Below, one piece after another: positions 1 through 7,702 of a stretch of 64,000 nucleotides of DNA (the first letter of the stretch is position 1; the number at the start of each line of letters is the position of its first letter). Origin of the DNA: Sulfuricurvum kujiense DSM 16994. GTDB taxonomy: Bacteria > Campylobacterota > Campylobacteria > Campylobacterales > Sulfurimonadaceae. Location: assembly GCF_000183725.1 (NCBI RefSeq), contig NC_014762.1, forward strand, positions 1,240,001 to 1,304,000, read 5' to 3'. The notes beneath the pieces were generated by a model. The model was not told the DNA's origin. It searched no databases and saw only the letters and a list, made by a program, of their open reading frames with translations. The translations under genes and the position numbers were made by a program.

Positions 1-1295
1 TCTTGTCGATCGTTCATGGTTATCGTCAAAGTCTCCCCTTCGATTCCCTCGAATTTGGAGAGATATCCTGAGTTTGGAAGCATCTCCCAATTTCGGAATT
101 TAGAATCGGCCATCGAGCTTCCGACGTCCATCGCCAAGGATGCCATCAGCCCCCCGAAAGCTCCGAACTTATCGGAGGCCTGTTTCGCCAGGACAGCTTT
201 TGCTGTGGCACGGACGACGGCTTTGGAAAGTTCGCCGGTCAACTCGTCTTTAAGCGTCTTGTAGGCCAGTGCATTGGTTTGCAGCAGTCTCGGAGGCTGA
301 AGGCGAAGCCTCTGTGTTGAAATGGTAATCATACTGAGATCATTGATCGGTGGATTATAGGCCGGCAAATCGATGCTGGTATATTCCGCGGCATGAAAAA
401 TCGGGAAACGAATTTTCTCAATCTTGATTGAGGGCGCCTCGCCCGCTAAAACCACAACCGTAACATCCATTTTAGCACTTTTCGGTGTCTCTTCGGAAAA
501 CGATTTTTTCCCTTTTGGCGTGATTTTGGATTGAGGAGCTGAAATCGGGAGTTTGACAAAAATTTTGGAGACGTCGGGATTGAGCAAAAGGGCCCGTTTT
601 AGGCTTACTTCTCCCAAATTTTCAGACGGGAAGGCGATGTTAGAGAGTATGCTGCTCAGGGCATAGGAAAAAGGGTCTTGATAGTTGTTGGCGAGTTTGC
701 GGACACTTTCGTCTTCCAGCATTGCCGCCATGGAGTATTCGGCGGGGATATTTGAGACATTATTTCCTTCTCTCTGCGCTTTGGCTTTGTCATTTGCGGC
801 CTCTTTGATTTTTTCTTCGGACTCGGCAAGCCAAAACTCTTGGCGCTGCTCCATCCGCCGCATCTCGACCGACGCACCTTCAAAATTGCCGATCATCGCG
901 TAGTTAAGGGCATTGAGGGTATGCATAAGGGTACGTTCATACCCTTTTCCGTAATAGGTTTCGGACCCTTTGGATAAAAAGGTTGAACCTAAAAAAGAGC
1001 CGACATTGCGAAGACTCACTTTGGCCCGGTTTTCATATTCATCCAAAATATCGAATGCCTTTTGAAAAGAGACGATGGAGCCGTTAAAATCACCGTTTGC
1101 CTGCTGCAGACGCGCAAGATCCAGCCAGTACCAGTATTCATTTTGATCCGATGTATCAGCACTCATGGTTGCGAGTGTCTGATCGAATCGGGGTTTTGAG
1201 AGACCGGCACGCAAGGCATCGGCATCTATGGATGCGGCATGAATCTGGAGTGTGCAGAGCAAAGAGAAAGCGATAGTTTTTAGCGAATTCGCCAT
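1..1295 (-). CDS. periplasmic protein of unknown function, 3' end beyond window
   Basis: An open frame runs from an ATG at 1293-1295 to the left edge without a stop, so about 431 residues are visible and the C-terminus is missing. The start is preceded by AAGG six bases upstream. The N-terminus (MANSLKTIAFSLLCTLQIHA) is a signal peptide with a likely SPase I site after IHA; the Cys in it does not sit in a good lipobox. Residues 40-110 look helical and repeat-like, with several Tyr/Trp-rich helices (NEYWYWLDLARLQ), as in TPR-type proteins. The general style resembles COG3014-type exported proteins, but I cannot confirm that. It lies downstream of cysE on the same strand, with a 112-base gap that holds a dyad and could carry its own promoter. 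Confidence 0.6.
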   Translation of the reverse strand, partial: MANSLKTIAFSLLCTLQIHAASIDADALRAGLSKPRFDQTLATMSADTSDQNEYWYWLDLARLQQANGDFNGSIVSFQKAFDILDEYENRAKVSLRNVGSFLGSTFLSKGSETYYGKGYERTLMHTLNALNYAMIGNFEGASVEMRRMEQRQEFWLAESEEKIKEAANDKAKAQREGNNVSNIPAEYSMAAMLEDESVRKLANNYQDPFSYALSSILSNIAFPSENLGEVSLKRALLLNPDVSKIFVKLPISAPQSKITPKGKKSFSEETPKSAKMDVTVVVLAGEAPSIKIEKIRFPIFHAAEYTSIDLPAYNPPINDLSMITISTQRLRLQPPRLLQTNALAYKTLKDELTGELSKAVVRATAKAVLAKQASDKFGAFGGLMASLAMDVGSSMADSKFRNWEMLPNSGYLSKFEGIEGETLTITMNDRQ

Positions 1296-1351
1296 TCAAA
1301 ACCTTGTGTATAAATCAGCGCTGGATAGAAGCCATTGTAATTTTATATGGA

Positions 1352-1366
1352 TTAAACGTTGTTTAA
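1352..1366. promoter_or_regulatory. inverted repeat upstream of the left-edge gene
   Basis: TTAAAC and GTTTAA are separated by three bases, giving a perfect 6-3-6 dyad about 57 bases upstream of the left-edge gene and 42 bases after the cysE stop. An AT-rich -10-like stretch follows it in the minus direction. It could be an operator or a weak transcript-end hairpin; no T-run follows. Confidence 0.3.
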
Positions 1367-1407
1367 AAAAGTGGGCGAAAATTCGGTATTCAGGAGGAAA
1401 ATGAGGG

Positions 1408-2109
1408 CTAATTTTTCATAGCCCGGATAAACGATTCGTAGATATTTTCAAGCTGCAGATCCTGCTCTAAAATTTCCGTATTATCTTGAACCATATAATG
1501 CTCCAGTACGGCAACGCGACGGAGAAGATACTCAAACATCTCTTTGTTGATATCGGGAAGTTTGTTGTGGCTGAACGGATCTTTATCACGACCTTTTTGG
1601 ATCACATGTGCGGGGATACCGATAGCGGTACTGTTGTCGGGGACTTCACGTACGACGACCGAATTTGCTCCGATTTTGGAGTTTGTTCCGATCGTAATGT
1701 TTCCAAGCACTTTGGCTCCGGCTCCGATAACGACGCCGCTTTTAATCGTCGGATGGCGTTTGCCCGGAATAAGGCTGACACCGCCGAGTGTTACCCCTTG
1801 ATAGATAAGGACGTCATCTTCGATAATCGTCGTCTGTCCGATGACGACGCCGAAACCGTGGTCGATAAAGACGCGTCGGCCGATCGTGGCCCCCGGATGG
1901 ATATCGATATTGGTAATGATCTGATTGAGCCCCATAATAGAGCGGGCGAGGGCGCGGAAACCTTTTCGGTAAAGGCGGTTGGAGATACGGTACCAGAAGA
2001 TCGACCATACTCCGGGATAGTTGAAAAGAAGTTCGATGCGGGAACTAATGGCGGGATCATTTTTATAAACGTTCGAAAAATCTTCGGCTATTTCAGAAAA
2101 GAGTCCCAA
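1408..2109 (-). CDS. cysE: serine O-acetyltransferase
   Basis: Transfers acetyl from acetyl-CoA to L-serine to give O-acetylserine, the first step of cysteine synthesis in the cytosol. The 233-residue protein has a helical N-terminal part followed by hexapeptide-repeat left-handed beta-helix from about residue 70 (IHPGATIG, HGFGVVIGQ, GAGAKVLGN), the fold and active-site His region of CysE. It is shorter than the E. coli enzyme and matches the compact epsilon-type form. The start is a TTG at 2107-2109, chosen because AAGGA lies six bases upstream; a TTG two codons earlier would sit directly on that ribosome site. It begins nine bases after the speA stop, so it is probably the last core gene of the flgA-to-cysE run. 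Confidence 0.93.
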   Translation of the reverse strand: MGLFSEIAEDFSNVYKNDPAISSRIELLFNYPGVWSIFWYRISNRLYRKGFRALARSIMGLNQIITNIDIHPGATIGRRVFIDHGFGVVIGQTTIIEDDVLIYQGVTLGGVSLIPGKRHPTIKSGVVIGAGAKVLGNITIGTNSKIGANSVVVREVPDNSTAIGIPAHVIQKGRDKDPFSHNKLPDINKEMFEYLLRRVAVLEHYMVQDNTEILEQDLQLENIYESFIRAMKN

Positions 2110-2118
2110 ATTCAATCC

Positions 2119-3948
2119 TTATCGAGTGGTACGGAGATATCCGTTTTGGTAGAGGTACATTTCAAGTTTTTGAAGTGTATCACTTTTTTCTTCTTCTGTC
2201 CTAAAATCACTGCTCGCGAGTTTATTTTTAAGGTTCGTGAGAAGTTTGGAAGCGTCATAACCGATATCTTCTAAGATATTGAGTACATTGTCCGATTCGG
2301 TGAAGTTTTCGATTTCGTATCCGGTATCGTTGATAATGATGGTACATTCGCTCGGATGGGTAAAGAGATTATGGTTCATACCCAGCGTCTCTTGATACGC
2401 CCCGACGTTGAAAAATGCGAGGAAATACTCCTCTTCGTCCAGATCGATATCGTGCAGGTACAGAGGTGTTTCGGCTTTAAACCGGATCTCTCCGTCACTG
2501 TCACACGTGATGTCCCATAAACTGGCCGCGCGTATGGCGGGAATGTCGAGACGATCCAGCGGCATGATCGGAAACTGCTGCTGCAATCCCCAATAGTCGG
2601 GGATACTTTGGAAAATGGAGGTATTGATCAGGTAGCGCTCCTGCAATTTCACCTGAAGCCGCTCGATCTCTGGCATCGGGTTGTCCTGAGAGAGATAGAG
2701 CGATTTTTTGATGATCTGATGAACCAGAATCTCGGCGTTTGAACGGTCTTGCAGATCGATGTGGCCGAGATTGAACAAGGTCAATAATGACTCCATATGA
2801 TCCAGGGCATCATGCATATATTCGATGCAGGTACGCGGAGAGAGGAGCGAATTAAGTTCCCGCAGCTCTTCGATCAACGGAGGATTGTTCTCTTTGAGTT
2901 TGAGCGATTTGGCCTGATAGTCGTGTGAAAAGAGTTCCAATACCGGAGCGATCAATACGGAGTGGGACGCGACGATAAAACGTCCCGATTCGGTAAAAAT
3001 ATCGGGATGGGCTACCCCTTTGGCATTCATAATTTCACGCAGCAAAAAGACGACGCTGTTTGAAAATTCTTCGAGGGTATAGTTACGCATACGCGTCGAG
3101 GTGTGTTGGGAATACTCAACCGCCAAACCTCCCCCGATGTTGATCGCTTTTAGGTTGTCGGCACCCATTTTTTTGAGTTCGGCATAGATATTTCCTGCTT
3201 CGCGCAATACCCTCTTCAGCGGTGCGATATCCTGCATTTGGCTTCCGATATGGAAGTGAATCATGCTGAAGTGTTCCAACATATTGTTCTCTTGGAGCAT
3301 CAGCATCGCTTCAATAAGCTCGGTGGAGGTGAGACCGAATTTAGCGCTCATACCGCTGCTTTTTGCCCAGATACCGCTTCCCTCAGACTGCAAACGGACA
3401 CGGATTCCGATATTGGGAACTTTCAGCCCGCACGATTGGGCGACGTCGATGATCCACTCAAGCTCGCCGAGTCCCTCGATAGTAATCGTGATGTTGTGTC
3501 CCATTTGAGCCGCCATAAAGCCCAGCGTGACCATCTCTTCGTCTTTGAATCCGTTAACGGTGATAGGGGCTCCGATTGCGGTTTTGGCCATAGCCAGGGC
3601 GAGTTCGGCTTTTGAACCCGCTTCCAGACCATAGCTGTATTTTTCGCCGAGTTCGACGATCGCATCGACCGCTTCGGGAAACTGATTTACTTTTAGAGGG
3701 AAAACGGCATGAAATTTTCCCGTATAATCGTTTTCGAAAATAGCGCGGCGGAAGTTTGAATACAGAGCGTCGATCTGTTTGCTGATCAGATGGGGAAACC
3801 GTAAAATCAGCGGGCCGCGCAGATTGGTTTTACGAACCTGTTGGGTGATTTCGAGCAAGGAAGGGGAACTTTTATAGTTGACTTTGATCTTCCCTTGGTC
3901 GATCATAAAGTTGTTTTCGCCCCAAATATCTATTCCGTAGGTTTTCAC
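2119..3948 (-). CDS. speA: biosynthetic arginine decarboxylase
   Basis: Decarboxylates arginine to agmatine, the entry to spermidine synthesis in this phylum. The 609-residue PLP enzyme has the expected alanine-racemase-like barrel; the Schiff-base Lys is about residue 86 in AVFPLKVNQ, and the glycine-rich phosphate-binding stretch INIGGGLAV is present. Length is close to the usual 630. I take the GTG at 3946-3948 as the start because GGGAG lies five bases upstream. A longer reading from a TTG at 3964-3966 would overlap the end of hisS and place that ribosome site inside the coding region. It is followed at nine bases by cysE. Confidence 0.94.
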   Translation of the reverse strand: MKTYGIDIWGENNFMIDQGKIKVNYKSSPSLLEITQQVRKTNLRGPLILRFPHLISKQIDALYSNFRRAIFENDYTGKFHAVFPLKVNQFPEAVDAIVELGEKYSYGLEAGSKAELALAMAKTAIGAPITVNGFKDEEMVTLGFMAAQMGHNITITIEGLGELEWIIDVAQSCGLKVPNIGIRVRLQSEGSGIWAKSSGMSAKFGLTSTELIEAMLMLQENNMLEHFSMIHFHIGSQMQDIAPLKRVLREAGNIYAELKKMGADNLKAINIGGGLAVEYSQHTSTRMRNYTLEEFSNSVVFLLREIMNAKGVAHPDIFTESGRFIVASHSVLIAPVLELFSHDYQAKSLKLKENNPPLIEELRELNSLLSPRTCIEYMHDALDHMESLLTLFNLGHIDLQDRSNAEILVHQIIKKSLYLSQDNPMPEIERLQVKLQERYLINTSIFQSIPDYWGLQQQFPIMPLDRLDIPAIRAASLWDITCDSDGEIRFKAETPLYLHDIDLDEEEYFLAFFNVGAYQETLGMNHNLFTHPSECTIIINDTGYEIENFTESDNVLNILEDIGYDASKLLTNLKNKLASSDFRTEEEKSDTLQKLEMYLYQNGYLRTTR

Positions 3949-3958
3949 ATCATCTCCC

Positions 3959-5176
3959 TTATACAAAAAAATCGTTTAGCGGGATAAGCGATTCGGTTTT
4001 TTCCACCAGATCTTTTACCCAGATACTGTTTTGAGCCAGTTCATTTTCCCCGATCACGGCGCAGTAGCGTGCATTGATACGGTCAGCTCCTTTGAGGTGC
4101 GCTTTCAGCGATCTAGGTTCGTATTCGACCACCGCTTTGTCGCTGCGTCGGATTTTTTCAGCCGCCAAAAGAACGGGAGAAAGTGCTAGAGCATCCATTG
4201 CACCCAGATAATACCCTTCGCGCACACTTTCAGGCATCACGATAAGTTCCATCAGCCTCTCAATCCCCAGCGCAAATCCGACCGCAGGGGTAGGTTTTCC
4301 GTCCAGAAACTCGATAAGGCGGTCATAACGTCCGCCTCCGGCGATGGCGCTTTGGGACCCGATATTGTCGCTGACGAACTCAAATGCCGTTTTGGAGTAG
4401 TAATCCAGGCCGCGGACGAGATTGGTATCGATTTCATAGCCGATGTTGTGCTGTTCAAGAATCGTTTTAAGGGTGTCAAAATCGCTTTGGCATCCCTCAC
4501 AGAGGTTGTCGATCAACTTCGGTGCATTCACATAGAGATTTTGGCAATGCTCGTTCTTGCAATCCAAAACGCGGATAGGATTCGTCGATTTTCGGCGTTG
4601 GCAGTCAGCGCAGATCGCGTCGCCGCAGCTTTCGATAAAGCTGACAAGCTTTTGGCGGTATGCGGGCATACAGTGCTGATCTCCGAGAGAATTGAGTTTG
4701 AGGCGATATCCGATACCCAGAGCTTTGAGAATATCGGCAATCATCATAATCATCAACGCATCTTCATAAACCGAATCGACACCGAAACTCTCCACTCCGA
4801 ACTGATGAAACTCTCTTAAACGCCCTTTTTGAGGACGTTCATAGCGAAACATCGGTCCGTGGTAATAAAAGCGGTGGATTCCCCCTTTTTTATCGAGCTT
4901 GTGCTGAACAAATGCACGCACGACTCCGGCAGTTCCCTCAGGACGCAGACATACGTCGTTATCACCTTTGTCGGTAAATTGATACATCTCTTTGCCTACG
5001 ATATCGCTGGATTCTCCGACGGAGCGTTTGAACAAGGACGTCTCTTCAAGCAGCGGAGTTTCGATGTAATGGAATCCGTATCGCTTGGCGATTGTCGAAG
5101 CTTGGCTCAAAAAGTATTCAAAACGTTCATAGTCCTCAGAGAGGATATCGTTCATTCCGCGCAAAGATTGGATCAT
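3959..5176 (-). CDS. hisS: histidyl-tRNA synthetase
   Basis: Charges tRNA-His with histidine in the cytosol. The 405-residue class II synthetase shows motif 2 (LRPEGTAGVVRAF and FRYERPQKGR), the HisA motifs (VRGLDYY and GGGRYD) and motif 3 (GFALGIERL), followed by a short anticodon-binding domain. Cysteine pairs at about 187-210 (CADC, CKNEHC, CEGC) suggest an inserted zinc-binding loop, seen in some bacterial HisRS. The ATG overlaps the tmk stop by four bases (ATGA), which indicates translational coupling within the run. Confidence 0.96.
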   Translation of the reverse strand: MIQSLRGMNDILSEDYERFEYFLSQASTIAKRYGFHYIETPLLEETSLFKRSVGESSDIVGKEMYQFTDKGDNDVCLRPEGTAGVVRAFVQHKLDKKGGIHRFYYHGPMFRYERPQKGRLREFHQFGVESFGVDSVYEDALMIMMIADILKALGIGYRLKLNSLGDQHCMPAYRQKLVSFIESCGDAICADCQRRKSTNPIRVLDCKNEHCQNLYVNAPKLIDNLCEGCQSDFDTLKTILEQHNIGYEIDTNLVRGLDYYSKTAFEFVSDNIGSQSAIAGGGRYDRLIEFLDGKPTPAVGFALGIERLMELIVMPESVREGYYLGAMDALALSPVLLAAEKIRRSDKAVVEYEPRSLKAHLKGADRINARYCAVIGENELAQNSIWVKDLVEKTESLIPLNDFFV

Positions 5177-5754
5177 AAGGCTCCTTTGATAAAGGTGGTA
5201 ATTTCTTTTGTAATAGTATCGATAGATTGTGTCGCATCGATTACAACGGTTTGTATCCCCAGCGCATACGCGGACGCGATAAGGGCGTCTTGGATACCGA
5301 GGAGATACTCGGTTCCTCGCGATTCAATCACGTCGTGTTCCTTTTGGCTCAAGCGGTAACTCAACTCTTCTGAGGTGAGCTTGAGTATAAAAACCGTATC
5401 GGGCAACGTTCCGCCGGTTGCAAGACGGTTGAGCATCACTAGCACGGGTTCATCGCACAGATTTTGGACACTCGCGTACGCCATCCCCGAAACGGCTGAT
5501 CGGTCGCTGATAATCAACTTATTCATATTGGGTAATATGACACTTTCCGTATGTTCGGCGCGATCGGCAAGGAAAAGGAGCAGCTCAGCCGTTTTGCTTT
5601 TCAGATTTCCGTGCAAAACCATGTTGCGTATCTCGGTTCCGACGGTGGTTCCCCCCGGCTCTTTGGTGATCAGTGCATCGGGAAAAAGGGAACGAAGCGC
5701 TTCGATTTGGGTGCTTTTCCCCGCCGTATCGATCCCCTCTATCGCAATGTACAT
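5173..5754 (-). CDS. tmk: thymidylate kinase
   Basis: Phosphorylates dTMP to dTDP for DNA synthesis. The 193-residue P-loop kinase carries GIDTAGKST at the N-terminus, the EPGG motif that binds dTMP (about residue 33), and ISDRSAVSGMAYA in place of the DRY-containing loop. Length is typical for the compact form. It starts inside the end of coaD (about 16 bases of overlap) and its stop overlaps the hisS start, so the order coaD-tmk-hisS is tightly coupled. Confidence 0.95.
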   Translation of the reverse strand: MYIAIEGIDTAGKSTQIEALRSLFPDALITKEPGGTTVGTEIRNMVLHGNLKSKTAELLLFLADRAEHTESVILPNMNKLIISDRSAVSGMAYASVQNLCDEPVLVMLNRLATGGTLPDTVFILKLTSEELSYRLSQKEHDVIESRGTEYLLGIQDALIASAYALGIQTVVIDATQSIDTITKEITTFIKGAL

Positions 5755-6230
5755 GATTTCATGCTCCCGATGACATCTTGAACCGGCGAGGGGAGAAGAT
5801 GCTCCGTTTTACCGTTAAATTTCAGCAGATTCCGGACGATGGAGGAACTGATAAATGCGTGTTTGAGTTTCGGCATCAAATAAACCGTTTCAATATTCGG
5901 ATCAAGCGAGTTATTCAGATATCCCAACTGCAGTTCAAATTCGAAATCGCTGACGGCGCGAAGCCCCCGTATCAATACGGTAGCTCCGAGCGTATTGGCA
6001 AGTTCTACCGTGAGATTGTCAAATCCGACAACCGTTACCCGCTCTAAATCTCTAACGGCCAGCTTAACCATGTCCACCCGTTCTTGCAACGTGAACATCG
6101 GTTTTTTTTCCTGTGAATCGGCGACGGCGATGATGACTTCATCAAAGAGACGTATTCCCCGCTCGATAATATCGAAATGGCCGTTGGTAATGGGATCGAA
6201 AGTTCCGGGATAAAGGGCGATCTTATGCAT
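5739..6230 (-). CDS. coaD: phosphopantetheine adenylyltransferase
   Basis: Converts 4'-phosphopantetheine and ATP to dephospho-CoA, the penultimate step of coenzyme A synthesis. The 163-residue protein opens with YPGTFDPITNGHFD, which contains the nucleotidyltransferase T/HxGH motif, and has ISSSIVR near residue 125, the family's second ATP-binding motif. I prefer the ATG at 6228-6230 over a GTG three codons upstream because it gives the conventional MHKIALYPG start and has GGAG at suitable distance. It overlaps the ubiX stop by eight bases. Confidence 0.95.
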   Translation of the reverse strand: MHKIALYPGTFDPITNGHFDIIERGIRLFDEVIIAVADSQEKKPMFTLQERVDMVKLAVRDLERVTVVGFDNLTVELANTLGATVLIRGLRAVSDFEFELQLGYLNNSLDPNIETVYLMPKLKHAFISSSIVRNLLKFNGKTEHLLPSPVQDVIGSMKSCTLR

Positions 6231-6753
6231 TTTGATCACTCCATCGTTTATAAAGATTATTCTCGATGCCGAGCAGATCGAACCATTTGCCGATCATAAA
6301 GTTTTCCATCGATTCCAAATCCTCTTGATCGCCGTAGTAGGCAAGTACGGGCGGGGCAATAATAACTCCCATCATGGAGAGCTTATGCATATTTTCCAGC
6401 GCAATCGGTGAAAACGGGATTTCGCGAGGAGCAAGAACCAAGGTGCGGCGCTCTTTGATCATGACCGCCGCCGCGCGCGTAATGAGATTATCGGCAATAC
6501 CGCAGGCGATTTTGGCTAAGGTATTCATACTGCACGGCGTGATGATCATCGCATCTGCTCCGTAGGAACCTGATGCCACCGATGCCCAGATTTCATCGTT
6601 TTTGTGCAGGGTAAGATTTTCCTCTTTTTCCAATACGATAGAGGCATGATCCGATACGATCAGATGCTTTTGCACATCGGCGGGGAGGGCGCGAACGAGT
6701 TTAAGACCCAATGCCGCACCGCTGGCACCGCTGATCCCTACGACGATTTTCAT
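6223..6753 (-). CDS. ubiX: flavin prenyltransferase UbiX
   Basis: Prenylates FMN to make the cofactor of UbiD-type decarboxylases; in this phylum that supports menaquinone synthesis. The 176-residue flavoprotein has the N-terminal signature GISGASGAALGLKL and later SDHASIVLE, CSMNTLAKIACGIADN and APREIPFSPI, all family hallmarks of the dimethylallyl-phosphate and FMN sites. No ubiD lies in the window. The start overlaps the flgA stop by four bases. Confidence 0.93.
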   Translation of the reverse strand: MKIVVGISGASGAALGLKLVRALPADVQKHLIVSDHASIVLEKEENLTLHKNDEIWASVASGSYGADAMIITPCSMNTLAKIACGIADNLITRAAAVMIKERRTLVLAPREIPFSPIALENMHKLSMMGVIIAPPVLAYYGDQEDLESMENFMIGKWFDLLGIENNLYKRWSDQNA

Positions 6754-7613
6754 AGTAATTCCACCCGATTTTCTCCGATAACTTTAGCTTTGGCCCGTTT
6801 GCCGTCATTTTTTTGGATTGTAATAATATCATAGAGTGCCCCCTCTTGCGTCGCACGTGCTCCAAATTCGACAATTACCCCTTTGTCTTGAACTTCTACG
6901 ATTACTTTTTCATTTTTCAAAACAAGGGGGATCGTTTCGATATTTCGGACTGTTAAAAGCTGTCCCCCTTTTAAATTTGAGCGGAACCGTGCGGGCTGAT
7001 TCGGAATAGATGTCAGCGGAATATCTTTGAACGAAACGAAAGGGATCGGCTTAAGAAGGGTATTGAATCCGCTCAAGCGCTCTTTTCGGGATACTTTCTG
7101 GTTTGAATGCAGGACGCTTATGGTAGCCCGAACCGAATAATCGAGATAATGGCGGATACCCTGTTCGTCAAAATAATAAAACGTTCCGCTGCCGTTTTGA
7201 TAAAACCGCTCATCAAAAACGCCACGGACATTTTTCGGCAAAGCGGGCAGATAGCCTCGTGAACTTATCGTAATATCATCAATGCGGATGGTCGGATAAC
7301 GCTCCGTGAACATCGATGCAAGCTGCTGTTTTAGCAGGGAGAAATCGACCGGACTGCGTTTGGTGAAATTGACGTAACGGGTTTTCGTACTATCGATGGA
7401 AATGCCGTTAAGTTCGAATGTTTTGGCAATAACCTGTGCATCAAGACGATAGTGGTCCTGATCGGAAGGAATTTTCAGGATTTCAAACTTTTTTTCAATC
7501 GTTGGGAATAAATCGTCGGAATAGATAATATTATTTTCATACTCATAGTTTCTGGATAATTCATATGCATCTAGATTCAATAAAACAAAGAGTAAGAATA
7601 AGAGTTTAGTCAT
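6750..7613 (-). CDS. flgA: flagellar P-ring assembly chaperone FlgA
   Basis: A periplasmic chaperone for polymerisation of the flagellar P-ring. With the ATG at 7611-7613 the protein has 287 residues and starts with a good signal peptide (MTKLLFLLFVLLNLDA). An in-frame ATG eight codons upstream at 7637 is possible, but it would put a poor CYNST segment ahead of the signal. The C-terminal half (about 200-287) is the SAF/FlgA domain (FRSNLKGGQLLTVRNIE, GARATQEGALYDIITIQ). It is the first gene of the minus-strand run and is divergent from the GGDEF/EAL gene. I see no sigma-54 or sigma-28 promoter between them. Confidence 0.85.
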   Translation of the reverse strand: MTKLLFLLFVLLNLDAYELSRNYEYENNIIYSDDLFPTIEKKFEILKIPSDQDHYRLDAQVIAKTFELNGISIDSTKTRYVNFTKRSPVDFSLLKQQLASMFTERYPTIRIDDITISSRGYLPALPKNVRGVFDERFYQNGSGTFYYFDEQGIRHYLDYSVRATISVLHSNQKVSRKERLSGFNTLLKPIPFVSFKDIPLTSIPNQPARFRSNLKGGQLLTVRNIETIPLVLKNEKVIVEVQDKGVIVEFGARATQEGALYDIITIQKNDGKRAKAKVIGENRVELL

Positions 7614-7702
7614 TGTAGAATTGTAACATAACGTCATTTGTTTTTCATTAGTTTTACGCTATTCTAACTGTTACCATAAAATTTTGAATTGATGTGGATG
7701 CA

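Noticed and set aside
1486-2274. 262-residue open frame on the plus strand opposite cysE and the end of speA
   Set aside because: Its sequence is the antisense shadow of two well-supported genes, shows no domain and has no ribosome site.
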